Assembly: GCF_000801105.2 (NCBI RefSeq)
Contig: NC_079516.1
Coordinates: 49,459,265-49,523,264, forward strand
Direction: 5' to 3'
Source: Raphanus sativus
Taxonomy: Eukaryota; Streptophyta; Magnoliopsida; Brassicales; Brassicaceae
Length of the DNA stretch: 64,000 nucleotides
Shown: positions 1-11,943 of the stretch, one piece after another
How the letters are laid out: each line of letters begins with the position of its first letter
Numbering within the stretch: the first letter of the stretch is position 1
The notes under the pieces: model-generated
Seen by the model: only the letters and a program-made list of their open reading frames with translations
The model's database searches: none
Told to the model about the DNA's origin: nothing
Made by a program: the position numbers and the translations under genes

Positions 1-35
1 ACTCAAAAGCTTATTCTACAGAACCCAATTCATTA

Positions 36-1421
36 TCATCTTATCCCATCTACCAAGTTCTCCATCTCTCTTCTCCCAAACCTCCTACCTTCCGCGTGCG
101 CATCTTTACACCTAACCGCTAAGTAGAACACTAACCAAACCGCCATGAAGTAAACTTCCAACGCAGACTGAATCACAGAACCAAACCCTTTCCCCACAAC
201 TCTAACCAACGCCCACCTAAAGAAAGACCCACAGAGAATCGCTTCGAGACACTTGATCTGCACAGCCTGATGCAACAGAAGAGATATCAAATAAAGCCCT
301 TCCTTCACGATCTCCCTCCCCCTCATCCTCGGATCCACAACGGCGACAAAAGCATCAAGCGCCAACACCAAACCAACAAGCGTGTCGAGCAGAAACCAAG
401 CGAACAAGAAACCAGATATCTCCTTCTCAAACCCTCGGATCCACGGCGGCATAACGGTGAAAGGCATCAGCTTTAACCTCACAAAGAGACGAAAAAACGA
501 GTACTGATCCTCCACCTCACCGAAGTACCACAAACCAAGAAGCTGCGTCAACGCGTCTCTCACCGCCCATCTCATCAAAACGAACCCCGTGACTCTCTTA
601 AACCCTAATCTCGAACCGCTCCACAAACAGTCTAGAAACGAAGGGAACCTACCTAACAAGTCGTTGATCAACGTGACGAACATGATCGCCAGAACCAGCG
701 AGTACACGGTCGTGAACACTAGGATGACCCACCCGTAGGCGCCGGATAAGAAGCTCACGAGATAGAACAGAGCCGCCGCGTCGCCGCCGCGGCCGAGGTC
801 AAGACCCTTGAGGAAGAGCTTCAGATCCACGAAACTATCAAAGTCCTCGTCTTTGTCTTTCTTCTCGTCGCTCTCGGGGGAAGATTCGTCGGGTTTGGTT
901 TCGTCTTCTTGATCTTTGGGGTGGTGTAAGGAGAAGCCGGAGCGGACGATCTGAGGTAAGGAGAGGCCGTTGTGGGAGATAGGGCGGGAGGAGAAGCCGG
1001 GAATGCGATCGAATCCGGAGAGGATTAGGGTGGTGGAGTTGAGGGGAGATCGAAAGGGGGAGCCTTGGAGGGATCGGCGGCGATAGGGATCGTGCTCGTC
1101 GGAGGAGAAGAAGTCGTCGTCAAAGGTGCCGAGGCGCGTGAGCTGGAGAAAGGGAGCGCCGCGGGGATGATGATGATGATGATTGAGGCGCGATTGGGAG
1201 GTAGGGAGGCGGGAAAGGAGGGAGCGGAGAGAAGGGTCGGTGTCGACGAAGGAGGTGAGGAGGAGGGAGAAATGGTCGAGGAGGGAGTGGAAGGAGAAGA
1301 GGAGGAAAGTTAGGAAGATGAAAGTGAGTGGGTGCGAGGAGAAGGATGCGGTGGTTTGACGGAGGAGCTGGGAGGTTGTGCGGAGGCGGTTCAGCCGCGC
1401 GTGGTGGTGGTGATCGGACAT
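36..1421 (-). CDS. Membrane protein of unknown function, At2g37035-like
   Basis: A single uninterrupted reading frame of 461 codons. The start chosen is the first Met (MSDHHHHARL) and the stop is TGA near the left window edge. Visible features: a histidine-rich N-terminus (residues 4-7) and a second His run (81-85); a hydrophobic segment at about 31-57; an acidic Asp/Glu/Lys stretch at about 169-195; a strong membrane hairpin at about 216-252; further hydrophobic segments at about 336-362, 374-388 and 419-436. This suggests a multi-pass plant membrane protein. Its position beside PAL matches Arabidopsis At2g37035 (recalled, not searched). No catalytic motif is visible and I assign no function. 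The codons are GC-rich compared with the flanks and the frame is intact, so it is very probably a real gene. Confidence 0.82.
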   Translation of the reverse strand: MSDHHHHARLNRLRTTSQLLRQTTASFSSHPLTFIFLTFLLFSFHSLLDHFSLLLTSFVDTDPSLRSLLSRLPTSQSRLNHHHHHPRGAPFLQLTRLGTFDDDFFSSDEHDPYRRRSLQGSPFRSPLNSTTLILSGFDRIPGFSSRPISHNGLSLPQIVRSGFSLHHPKDQEDETKPDESSPESDEKKDKDEDFDSFVDLKLFLKGLDLGRGGDAAALFYLVSFLSGAYGWVILVFTTVYSLVLAIMFVTLINDLLGRFPSFLDCLWSGSRLGFKRVTGFVLMRWAVRDALTQLLGLWYFGEVEDQYSFFRLFVRLKLMPFTVMPPWIRGFEKEISGFLFAWFLLDTLVGLVLALDAFVAVVDPRMRGREIVKEGLYLISLLLHQAVQIKCLEAILCGSFFRWALVRVVGKGFGSVIQSALEVYFMAVWLVFYLAVRCKDAHAEGRRFGRREMENLVDGIR

Positions 1422-1530
1422 GTCGGTGTTGTTTTACTATTCGCTCCCGCGACTTTGGGTAGATCGAAAGAGAGAGAGAGAAGAGATTTTGTGTAACGCA
1501 TCCTAATCTATATTTAGTGTAAAGACTCTG

Positions 1531-1560
1531 ATGGGCTATATATGGGCTTCAATATGGGCC
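1531..1560 (-). promoter_or_regulatory. Promoter with TATA-like box and three TGGGCY (site II) motifs
   Basis: Upstream of the minus-strand gene starting at 1421, three TGGGC(T/C) motifs occur within 30 bases, around a TATATA stretch at about 1537-1543. TGGGCY elements are known as site II motifs in plant promoters of housekeeping and growth-related genes. The motifs and spacing are seen directly; their use by this gene is inferred. Confidence 0.45.
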
Positions 1561-1569
1561 TTATCTATC

Positions 1570-1945
1570 TCATATAGTTAATGGGACAATGCAAGTACGT
1601 CTGATGGGTGTTGATAGGGTCGAATGGCTCACATTGTCTCCACTACAAGCAGAATTTGAAGTGCTTCTTTGGACAACAGAGTGTATATTTCACAGCATTC
1701 CAACATTCATGCATTTAGATATGATTAAAGATGAATTACTAGCACAATTTTCTCAACAGAGATTAAAGAGTTTGCGCGCATAGAAAGTGATTTGTATCCT
1801 TCTTTATCTAATGCATCTCTTGGAATATTATCTTTTCTGATGATTCTTTGGCCAAGATTACTAGATTCGGTTATAGAAATCATTTATATTAGTTGTTTTA
1901 TTTGGGTCTACCTCTCAATCTCATTTTCACTTTGAATAATAAAAT
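1570..1945 (+). mobile_element. LINE (non-LTR retrotransposon) RNase H-domain remnant
   Basis: The translation from 1589 contains SPLQAEFEVLLWTTECI, which resembles the RNase H-like domain at the C-terminus of plant LINE ORF2 proteins (usual form SPLxAExEALLWAxE). After the frame closes at 1783 the similarity continues in another frame as DDSLAKITR (about 1838-1864), like the usual ADSLAKxAR motif, then a proline-containing tail, then an A-rich stretch at about 1961-1969. The frameshift means it is dead. Only the 3' end of the element is present; there is no reverse transcriptase. Confidence 0.6.
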
Positions 1946-3041
1946 AGTAGTTTTGATGTAAAAAAAACTGGTTAGAAAAAGGTTGTATAATACAAGTTTG
2001 AATGACTTGTTATCAAATGAGTATTGTAATAAACAAACAAAACAGGCCAACAATGTAAAACATCAACCAAGAAGTTGAATGTCGCATCACTCCTAATGTT
2101 TCATGTCCACATAATTTTTTGGTAGTTTGGACTTTGGAGGACCCATCATCATAATGTGATTTCTCTTCAAAATATTAGGTTTTGGTGTTCTACATAAACT
2201 TGTAGCAGAACACAAGTGAAATGGGAGGGCTCTAAACAACTTACAAGAACGTCCACTTAGTGGGATCATCACTATCTTCGATGTGGTTGTAAGAGAGTTG
2301 CGAGACCCTTATATTCGTGGATAACTACCAGCCACCAAAGTTCCAGCCACAATCTGTGTGGCTCTCAAAGAAGCTTCAAGCCTAATTGACCAAAAATTAG
2401 GAAACACAAAAATCAACGAGGAAAATCAACAAAGCTAATGAAAGGTACATTTCTTTTAATAGATGATCCCCTCGTTTTGGTATCCATCGCGTTTGTAAAT
2501 GTACATTGTTACACAAGAAAAGAAAACCATGTTAGTTGTTGTTATGTTTTTTTTTTTTAAAGATTTGAGTGTTTATGATTGTTTATGTTACTATTACATG
2601 TTCTTCATACGAAAATAACGACACGTCATGTCAAACAACAATAACCCTACTTATAGTATACACCCTATCAAGGGGGTAATTCAGAGTAAATGCAAGTGGG
2701 ATCAAACGAGCAGATTCTTGTTAGGTTGTGGACAGTATGGTCGATTATGATAGAGTTGAAAACCATTTTTCTAGTACCTTTGTTATAATAGTTGTCCACC
2801 TATGTTATATGGTCCTCCTTCTCCTTATGGAGACCTACATTATACCGAAAGGATGTAACATTCCACACTTTGTAACAAGAAAACTGTTCACTTGAGAACT
2901 TACAATGAGTTTAATAACATAAATTTGAAATTAGAAAAATAAAAACCACTTCACAGAGTATCATTCAGTACAAATTATTCAGACATTTAAACAAGAAAAA
3001 GAACTTTGGTAGTTGAAAAAAAAACAGAGAACCCTTTACTC
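1946..3041. other. Intergenic, 3' flanks; no gene seen
   Basis: AT-rich sequence between the LINE remnant and the PAL stop codon. The part nearest PAL (about 2880-3041) probably holds the PAL 3' UTR. No other coding or repeat structure was recognised. Confidence 0.4.
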
Positions 3042-5182
3042 TTAGCATATTGGAATGGGAGCTCCGTTCCACTCATTGAGACACTCCATCAACGGATCAA
3101 TGATCTTCCCTTCACAAATCGCCGTGAAAACCTTGTCGAACTCTTCTCCCGGCGACGTGACTTTCTCTCCGGTCAAAAGCTCTGTTCCAAGCTCTTCCCT
3201 CACGAACCTATACAAAGGATACGACCTACACTCCTTGATCCTGTTCGGGATAGCAGATGTCCCGTTCTCGTAAGCCACCCAAGCTGCCTCCACTTCATTA
3301 GGAAGCACCACCTTGAGCTCCTCCTCGAAAGCTCCAATCTTATGAAAGATCGAAGTCATAACGTTCTTCTCACTCTCGCCGTTGACCAAAGCATGGTCAA
3401 CGATAACTTGCCTTAGCTTCTGGATCAACGGGTACGTAGCGCTGCATGGATCGTCCGCGTACGTGAAGACTTGCTCACGGTCCACGACTTTGAGTAGATC
3501 TTTCTCGCAGAAGCGAGACGGGTGAAGCTCACCGTTGACTCCAGTCGTTAGAACTTTCTTGGCCACTTGAGAGACAGTGTTCTTCACAGTTTGTTTTAGA
3601 TTCTCCTCCAAGTGTCTTAGATCCACAGCTTGGCAGATTCCGACAAGGAACGTTGTAGACATGAGCTTGAGAATATCGACAGCTTCTGCCGTCTTGCGAG
3701 ATGAGATTAGTCCTAAAGAGTTCACGTCTTGGTTGTGTTGCTCCGCGGACTGAACATGGCTCGTCACTGGATTGGCCAAGTACTGAAGCTCTGAACAGTA
3801 GGAAGCCATAGCGATCTCCGCTCCTTTGAAACCGTAGTCCAAACTAGGGTTCCTCGAAGCGGTTAGGTTAGAAGGAAGACCGTTGTTGTAGAAGTCGTTG
3901 ACGAGCTCAGAGAACTGAGCGAACATGAGCTTCCCTATCGATGCTATAGCGAGACGTGTGTTGTCCATGGAGACACCTATCGGTGTCCCCTGGAAGTTAC
4001 CTCCGTGGATGGCCTTGTTTCTCGAAACGTCGATCAAGGGGTTGTCGTTGACGGAGTTGATCTCACGCTCGATGGACTTGGTGGCGTAACGGATCACTTC
4101 TATCTGAGGACCTAGCCACTGAGGTGACGTGCGGAGCGCGTAACGGTCCTGTTTAGGTTTCTGTAACGGATCCATCTCGTGTAGCTTCTGAGCTAGCTTC
4201 ATGTACGAGCTCCCGTCGAGGATGTGCTCCATAATCGCCGCGGCTTCGATCTGGCCGGGGTGATGCTTAAGCCTGTGGGTTAAATGGTCGGTGAACTCTG
4301 GTTTTCCGCTCATCACCTCGGCGAAGACAGCTGATAGAACCTCGGCCAGGACGGAGAGGACGTTGGTCTCGAAGAGCACCATCGAAGCCATGCCGGAGCC
4401 AACGGCAGTACCGTTGACTAGGGCGAGACCTTCCTTGGGCTGCAAGTCAAAGAATCCGGAGGGGATTCCCGCCTTCTTGAAGGCTTCCTCCGCGTTCAAG
4501 GCTTCGCCGTCGGGGCCGGTGGCTTTGGAGTTGGGACGGCCGGTGAGGAGACCGGCGATGTAGGAGAGGGGGACGAGGTCTCCGGAGGCGGTGATGGTGC
4601 CGCGGAGAGGGAGGGAAGGAGTGATGTTGGTGTTGAGGAAACTGGTTATGGCCTCGAGGATCTCGAAACGGATGCCGGAGTAGCCTTGGAGGAGAGTGTT
4701 GATGCGTACGAGCATGGCGGCTCTTGTGGCGGTGTGTGGCAATGTGTGGCATGTTTCTTTCGTGCTGCCGAATATTCCGGCGTTTAGGAATCTGCAAACC
4801 AACAAAAAAAAAGTTGAGTTGCGTGTGGGTTAAGTCACCTGATTTAATTCATCAAGTTCAAGTAAAAATAATAATGGTTATCCGAAAAGAATAATCTTGA
4901 GACTTAAAAAGTTGTTTCCCGTGATTTTGATAATTTAAAGTCCATTACTATCAAATTTTATGTTATTTTATTTAACTATACATATGTATATATATTCTTA
5001 TTAAATAATATTTCTAAAAATCTAGTTAATTGGAGTATATACTAAAGTAAAAGAATTCTCTTCATAAACAATTATTAAAGTTAATTTATGTTAATTTAAT
5101 TTAAGTATTCATATATATTCTTACTAAATAATATTTTAAAATCCAGTTAGTTGGAGTATAAAATATTAATTCTATAGAATTT

Positions 5183-5229
<47 letters not shown>

Positions 5230-5791
5230 AAACTATGTTATACCGCATCCAATTATTAACCACCACGAATCTACCTTAGATACTAACCCTTTTAAATTTA
5301 TATCATTCTAATTAGAGAAACAAGCAAATATGTTAAAATCAATTAGTTACCTTCTAATCTGTAAAAAAGAAAATTAATTACCTTATAAGCTCCTTCTGAA
5401 GTGCGACACCGTTTTTGGTTCTACGATGAGAAGTAGCACCAAAACCAGTAGTAACACCATAGCTATCCGTGCCTTTTCCCATACTCTCCATCACCCAATC
5501 ACTGCTCGCCTTCACACCGGCTCTTGCCGTCTCCGACAACTCCACCTTCACACCATTTCCAACGGTGGAGATTGCTGCCACTTGTCCGATCGTCAGAGTC
5601 TCTCCTCCTAGATTCACCACAGGCTTCCTAAACTCCATAACCATTCTCTTCACTTCATCCAAATGGCTCCCTTTCATTTGCTCCGCAGCAGCTCCCCAGT
5701 TGAGAGGATCCGCCGCAGCCATCGTGACATTCTTGATCTCTCCGCCGCATAACATAGCGTCGACGTTGTGTGATGATCCGTTAATCTCCAT
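3042..5791 (-). CDS. PAL1: Phenylalanine ammonia-lyase (PAL1 orthologue)
   Basis: Deaminates L-phenylalanine to trans-cinnamate, the entry step of phenylpropanoid metabolism (lignin, flavonoids, salicylate precursors); a cytosolic homotetramer. Two exons: 5382-5791 and 3042-4791. The 590-base intron (GT at 5381-5380, AG at 4793-4792) splits an Arg codon between ELIR and FLNAG, the conserved PAL intron position. The spliced product is 719 aa; Arabidopsis PAL1 is 725. The MIO prosthetic-group triad Ala-Ser-Gly lies at about 205-207 in [17 protein letters not shown]. Also visible are [20 protein letters not shown], the [14 protein letters not shown] region and the C-terminus APIPIC. No frameshift or lost catalytic residue was seen. 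Neighbouring genes favour PAL1 (At2g37040) over PAL2. Regulation: AC-type MYB sites and a TATA box lie just upstream. Confidence 0.97.
5185..5225. repeat. (TA)n microsatellite in the PAL intron
   Basis: A run of TA dinucleotides of about 35-40 bases within the single PAL intron. Confidence 0.85.
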
Positions 5792-5917
5792 TTGAATATT
5801 GAGTTAATAAAATGGAGGAGATTATGGAGGGATCTCTTAGGTGAGAGAGGTCTTAATATTTTGTTTGTTCGTTTTAGGAGTTTGGTCCTGAGGGAAAAGA
5901 GATGAATGAAGGGTGGT

Positions 5918-6043
5918 TTAAATAAGGTTGTAATGTTTCATGGTAGGTAAGCAAAGGAGAGCTAATTTATTTTATTTTTTTTCTGTAGTGACAACATTTT
6001 ATACATAGAAACAAAAATGGAAATTAGTGAGAAAGGAGTTGGT
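5918..6043 (-). promoter_or_regulatory. PAL promoter: TATA box and AC-type MYB elements
   Basis: On the minus strand, a TATTTAAA box is at about 5925-5918, roughly 130 bases before the PAL start codon. An exact AC-I element ACCTACC is at 5948-5942 and an ACCAACT site at 6043-6037. Both fit the secondary-wall MYB consensus ACC(A/T)A(A/C)(T/C). AC elements are established drivers of xylem and lignin expression of PAL genes. The motifs are seen; function here is inferred. Confidence 0.65.
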
Positions 6044-6129
6044 TGAGAATTAATTATGACCGTTAGATGGAGTGTGAGAGATTTTAGTGGTGGAAATTAA
6101 AATTTGTGGATTTGGTTTAGAGCATTTGT

Positions 6130-7474
6130 TATGGTGAGATATTAAAAATAAATTTCTCACTATTAATATAAAATAAATTTCTTACTAGTAATATATTATT
6201 ATATATCTTAATATTATTAGATATTGTAATTAAGTTTTTATTTCTTAGAACTAGTTAATAATTAAGATACTTATAAATTGACATATGGAAGAAGAGTATC
6301 TCATAATTAAACATCTCATGGATTTCATTTGATTTTTTTTTTCAATTCTAAAAAAAAATCGTTTATTGAAATTACTCTTTCTTAACGCGGTGGTCATTTT
6401 TATTTGTTCTCGTCAATATCGCGGTGGTAAAAGTGGTCGTGTCTGGTGGCTGACGATAGTTGCATTCCGTGGTTGGTGAGACTGTGAGATTTTTTTTTCT
6501 TGGGTTTAAAGAGTGTATTTTTTTGGAGTAAAGCGTTTCATTGTGGTGGTAGTAGGTGTGTAATGTATGAACGTAATTGACTCGATTAACGTCCCCACCA
6601 TAACACTCTTTCATCTCTGTTCTATTTTATATTGTCATTTTGGATATTATTTCAGTTTCATAAGATATTTTTTTGATTTTGTTTTCATTTCAATTATCCT
6701 GTTGTGTCTTTGTATTCTTTTCTTTTACTTATTTTTATAAACATGTGTATTTTCTATTTTGTTTCAACTAACGGATCACCAAAATGTGTAATGCGATTTT
6801 TCAACTTATTAGTTTCGTTTGTTTTGAGTGACAGTTCGTATGCACTTACATTCAAAATCCAACGAGACAAATAAAACTTAAAGTGTCTGTCCCTTGTTTA
6901 AATGCATATACAGACCAATCATTAGGTAAAAAAGCTGGGGAAAAAATACTTTGAACATTTCAATTTGACACATTATAATCATAAATAATTTTAAACACAA
7001 ATTTACATGTTTCATTAATTTTGGGTTGGGTATATAAAATTTGTGTATGAAATAATTCTTACGTGGAAGATTTCCAACAGGAGCCGAGTGACGCAACACG
7101 CCGTTTGCATGACAAAAGCAATTGCTCTGTGTAAATACATCATCCATTATATTTCGTTTGTTTTTTTTTTTTTTTTTGAACTGATTTGATATTTCGTTTG
7201 TTACCCTGATTTCAAGTGTAATTAAAATATATCAACAAGAATATTATAATGTTTAGTTAAAATATATCAACACGAATATTATAATGAATTTCTTTGTAAT
7301 TGCCGCTATCAAATTGCTTAGAAAGTTTAAATTTTGTGCTATCATCATCACGAGAGTTTTTCTAATGGTCATGATTTTTTTTTTGTTTATAGACATATCC
7401 TTGTCAAACCAAGCATGAATACACATGATTAAATGGGATTTTAATGTCGTGCAAAATCCTAATTTTAATGTAAA
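6130..7474. other. AT-rich intergenic sequence, no gene seen
   Basis: Low-complexity AT-rich DNA upstream of PAL. It holds a direct duplication of about 28 bases (about 7224-7251 and 7259-7286, unit beginning AAAATATATCAACA). The two minus-strand open frames of 80 and 89 codons (6372-6614 and 6878-7147) have no recognisable protein features. Confidence 0.4.
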
Positions 7475-9018
7475 CTAGATTAGGACCCGCCCTAAAGGGC
7501 GGAAATTGATTTGTCAAATTTCAATTAATAATATATGGTATATATAATATGTATATATAATATTATATATATTTTGTGTAACATTTATATATATATACAT
7601 ATTAGACATATATATAATATTTTATTAAATATATATAAAATTTAATAGTGTTATAATTTGTGTTGTACTTGTTATTAGTTTGTATTTAATCTTCTTTTAT
7701 TTTTAGTATAATAATTTGCCTTGTCACACCTTTTACCTTTTAACTTATACACATAGTTATGCATTTTTTCAAAAAAAAAACGTTTACACATAGTCTCGTA
7801 AAATGTAATATATAAAAACATATTTAAAAAATCTACTGACCATATGCCACCATTATTTGGTTGTTTGAACAAAAAAAAATCATGTTCTTGTATAACTGTG
7901 TATGTTGTGATATGATGTAGGTGAAGAGTAAATATATGGAAGTAAAGTTAGTGATACGAACATGAACCTATGTTGGTCTATGCCACAATTATTTGGTTTT
8001 TGGAAGATCAATGAGCATAAGCATACACGGTCTTTGTATGCTTACGTTGTAAATGAGTCGGATATTTTTTCTCTTATGTCTGGAATGATATAGAACTCGT
8101 TGATTTAAGAGTGATTCAGTTTTATATGATCTAATTAGGGCTGGGCAAAAAATCCGAATCCGAAAAACCGAACCGAACCCGATCCAAAAAAGTAGCACCG
8201 AACCCGAACCAAAATTGATTAAATATCCGAACGAATTCAAAATTTCGGTATTTAAAGAACCGAAACCGAACCCGATCCGAACCGAAATATTTTGGGTACC
8301 CGAATGTATCCGAAATAAATTTATATACTTGAATATATATACCTTATTTTTATATATAATGTATATTAAAAATATATAAGATACCTTTTAATTTTCCAAA
8401 ATACTCGGAAAATATATGCAAATAGTCAAAAGTAAATGTTTAAAATAGCTAAAATATACTGAAAACACCAAAATAGTTAAATATCTATTGATTCTTTATC
8501 CAAATATTCAAAGAAAACTAATTTATGTGTTAAATGAAGGTATTTTGGCATATATGTTATGAAAATTTATATGTAATATATTATCTTTCTTATAGATTTT
8601 GAAAATTTAAAGTATATAATAAATTTTGAAAATTTAAAAACATTTTAAATGGGTTATCCGAACCCGAACCGAACCCGTAAAAATCCGAACCGAACCCGAA
8701 CCGAAATTTAAAAATATCCGAATGGGACTGAAATTTTTGACCCCGAAAACCCGAAACCCGAATAGACTGAACCGAAACCCGAATGGGTACCCGAACGCCC
8801 AGTCCTAGATCTAATTATATTAAGAGATTAACCAAAAATATTATAAAAGTGTTACTGGTTAGGTTTAACTAATCTATGTTGGTTAAGATTTGGTTTAATT
8901 TAAGTTGGTAGGTTGCATTGTATATGAGACATCATATATTCTAGCAACAATTATGAAAGAGTCCAAAATTTAAATGAGAACTTCAAATAGTAGATAATCC
9001 CTAAATTAATAGATTAGA
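7475..9018 (-). mobile_element. Non-autonomous Helitron with a hAT MITE inserted in it
   Basis: 3' terminus (minus strand): a 7-bp stem CCGCCCT/AGGGCGG (7487-7502) followed after 8 bases by CTAG (7478-7475), with T in the flank, as Helitrons require. 5' terminus: TCTAATCTATTAA read leftward from 9018, preceded by A. The same 5' terminal sequence recurs in the Helitron at 30929-31919. No Rep/helicase coding is present. A complete hAT-type element sits at 8136-8807 with its own duplication, so it was inserted later. The 3' end is firm; the 5' end rests on the shared terminus. Confidence 0.65.
8136..8807. mobile_element. hAT-type MITE (family 1), TAGGGCTGGGC termini
   Basis: Terminal inverted repeats TAGGGCTGGGC (left) and GCCCAGTCCTA (right), flanked by a perfect 8-bp target-site duplication GATCTAAT (8128-8135 and 8808-8815). 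An 8-bp duplication is the hallmark of the hAT superfamily. Beneath the termini, the ends are rich in CCGAACC-type repeats and the middle is very AT-rich. No transposase is encoded. Confidence 0.85.
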
Positions 9019-9245
9019 TTAATAATACCCGTAGATAGGATTGTCTTGAATATTTTCAGGGGGTATGATAGAAGATAATAGATATAGCCATTTATTTTCT
9101 AATATATAAATTCATTATCAATCTCTTTATTTGGTTTATTTTATGAACTATGACTCATCGAAAGCTAAAATTAAATAGTAATGGACAGACAAATAGAAAG
9201 AATAAAACAAATAAATGGTGGGTGGAAGAATTGGTGGGTTGGTAT

Positions 9246-9918
9246 TTAGGGCTGGCGTGGATCGAATGCTATCGTATTTTTCAGTATTTGTGATATGTTT
9301 CGTATTTTATAAATATAAAAATTTTAATTTTCTTTAGTTCAAAAAATATGGATATTCGAAAAACCGAATATCCAAAAAATGTATAGATATTTGCGAATAT
9401 TTATAGATATTTACAAATATCTTATTTACTTTGTTCAGAACAAATAGAATTAGTAAAATACATACAATTTTGTCTTCAAAAAATATATTTAACATAATAT
9501 AAAATATAAAATAAAGGTTAGTGAAAATATATGTGTCATAAATTTTTAAAATTAATTAAGTGTTCTTATAAAACATAAAATTTTAGAAGAATTGTAATTT
9601 TATAAAGAGTATATATATTATTTTTTAGTTTAATGCTTCTATAAGTAATTATATAAACAAAACTAATATGTTAAAATAATAGTTATATAAAATTATAAAT
9701 TTAAACTTATATATTTAATTGTTAATATACATATATTTGTATAAAAGTCGGAGTGGATCGGGTATCCGACTTTTAATTTTTTAATATCTGTGACTTCATT
9801 TATTTTTAACGGATATTGAGTTTTAATATTTGCTTTGCTTCGATGACTGATAAATATTCAAAATTTTTAGTTCGAAACGAAACTCGAATTAAAATTAACA
9901 AATAAAATGTCCACCCTA
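9246..9918. mobile_element. hAT-type MITE (family 2)
   Basis: Ends TTAGGGCTGGCG and ...GTCCACCCTA, flanked by the 8-bp direct repeat GTTGGTAT (9238-9245 and 9919-9926). Subterminal sequence has GGATAT/ATCCGA-type motifs rather than the CCGAACC repeats of family 1. It is similar in layout to the repeat at 44075-44655. No coding capacity. Confidence 0.7.
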
Positions 9919-9926
9919 GTTGGTAT

Positions 9927-11413
9927 GGCAAGGTGCCTTCGCCAAAACACCTGCATGTGCATGCGCTTTTTACTTCCATTCGTAGCATCCGAAAGTCTCC
10001 ATTTAATTAATACACAATTATCTTTACTTTTCAGTTAATTTCGTTTAGATGTTTTTTTATATTTTGTTAATTTAACCATGGGCAGTCTAGCAAATTAGCA
10101 GTAACTTGGGAATTCGTTCGAAATTTAATCTGTTTGAAATAAATGTTTATTGGACACTCAAAAATATTCTGTCAGGTTAGAGATATATCTCCTTTTCAGC
10201 TATTCTGACTATCTGGGATAAGGTCCAAACGATGCAGGTGGATGTCGGCCAATGTGAAAGGAAACTTATGCAAATATCCGATTTTCGTTTAGTCGATCGA
10301 TCGGCTTACTCTTTCTGTCTTTTTATCTTTCTTACTCCTTTTCTAATCATATAATTTAGTTATCTCCAACTCTTTGTAAACATTACACTTTTTATTTTTA
10401 ATATTACACTTTTATTTTGTTTTTAAATATATAAACAAATATCGTTTCAGAGATTTAAGAGCATCGCATCTTAATTTGGCCGATAGGTTTAGAAGTTTTT
10501 CATTTGGCCGCCTGGTCGGTATTGTTCAGATCTTGAAGACAATTACTCGTTCAGTTCTCCTCCTTGGATCTCATTAAGTAGACCATCATATCTATTACTC
10601 GTTCTCCTACAAGGGGAATGAACACTTCTTCTGATAGTACTTGCTTTACCACTCCCAGCAGTATCTAATTTTTCCTCGTATATCTCCAATTTTGATTGGA
10701 GAAATCCAGCATATATTGTTCCAATATCACTTTCTAAACCAAGATTTTTCATTTCTTAGCTAAAAATGGAAATTCCAACACAATATAGCTAAATTAGAAG
10801 GTGGAGTAGTACTAATGTTCGCTTTGGAATTCGGTGCATGAAAGTCGTGTTGATTTGTTATCTTGTCCTTTCAGCGTAAAAACGAAAGTGTTGGGTGGGA
10901 GAAGAAAAGGAAGAATTGTGGGCGCACTTGATGAGAGTTGTTCGCATCACGGCTCAACTAATGTTCTAAGATATTTATCATAAATTTTCAGACAACAGTA
11001 ATTTCTTATATATATTTAGTATTTGAAATGTTAGAGAAAAGAAAGTTTGGGAAAAATTATGATTATCTACCTTTTCATGATTGAGTTTTTGAACTGTTGA
11101 GATTTTACCCAGATCATCCGATTAATTTGAAGTCTAAAACCATATTTTGATTTTTTAAGTCAATTTTGATTCCCAAACTTCAATCATTAGCTCACAATTC
11201 CCACAAATTTCGGTTAATATTTTAATACTCTGTAGAATTAGATTAGAACAAAATGTTCCTAATTAAATTAACCCTAATTCTGAAATGTCCATCTAAGCTA
11301 TACAATATAGGTCCAAATGTTAGTTTTATGAAAGGCTTTTCACAGCAATGTTTTTCTTCTTATACTAAGTCTGAATAAATCGAAGTCTTTGAATGAATAG
11401 ATTGCTTGCTATA
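9927..11413. other. Intergenic, no gene recognised
   Basis: AT-rich, with a somewhat GC-richer patch at about 10440-10960. A 69-codon minus-strand frame at 10543-10752 has no recognisable domain. It may be an old gene or transposon fragment; nothing firm can be said. Confidence 0.35.
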
Positions 11414-11871
11414 TCAATACAATACTAAAAGGCAAATATAAGCCATAGATAGAGTGTCCACGTCAGATTTTTAAATCAACCACTCATATAGCAGTATTCT
11501 GTCACGTCATTTGTGCCTGTTTTTAATCGAAATTCGTTTTTGGGCTTTAATTATCTTTTAACCATTCTGATATTGTCATTCAGTTTCGCACCCCAATGTA
11601 ATTAGATCCTTAAGTCTAACAAAATGCCTAATTCATGAACGAACCCTAATTTTCCTTTGGTCTTCCTTCTCTTCGATTCTTCTTCTCTCCCTAACGTTTT
11701 TTTTATCTTTCAACCCACTTCTCCACTTCCTGCTACAATCTTAGTTGTGGTTAATCCCATTCAATGGCTTCTTTTCATCTTCCTCTTTGTGTCTTTCTTT
11801 ACAAAAATCTATTTTGGGATTGGAAGGGATAAAAAAAGGAGTTAACAACAGAAGCTTGTGCGTTGATTCAC

Positions 11872-11943
11872 AAAGGAAGGAAGAATCGGATTCAGGTTTC
11901 CAACACTAAGAAACCTTCATTCTTCTACGACAATCTCGCCAAG
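11872..11943 (+). pseudogene. Captured first-exon fragment of an Alba-domain gene
   Basis: The frame reads KNRIQVSNTKKPSFFYDNLAK and then meets GTACAT, a plausible donor site. This closely matches the start of plant Alba nucleic-acid-binding proteins of the At1g29250/At2g34160 type (KKNRIQVSNTKKPLFFYVNLAK, recalled). The rest of the Alba domain is missing downstream, so this is a truncated copy carried by the Helitron. A CT-rich leader upstream (about 11645-11720) may be the captured 5' UTR. Confidence 0.7.

Noticed and set aside
1065..1313. Plus-strand 82-codon Glu/Gly/Met-rich ORF
   Set aside because: Antisense of the GC-rich start of the membrane protein gene.
3006..4797. Plus-strand and alternative-frame ORFs within PAL exon 2
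   Set aside because: Shadows of the strongly conserved PAL coding sequence.
8136..8807. Telomere-like or protein-coding repeat because of the CCGAACC iterations
   Set aside because: The iterations are imperfect, confined to the element ends and bounded by inverted repeats with an 8-bp duplication, so they are MITE subterminal repeats.
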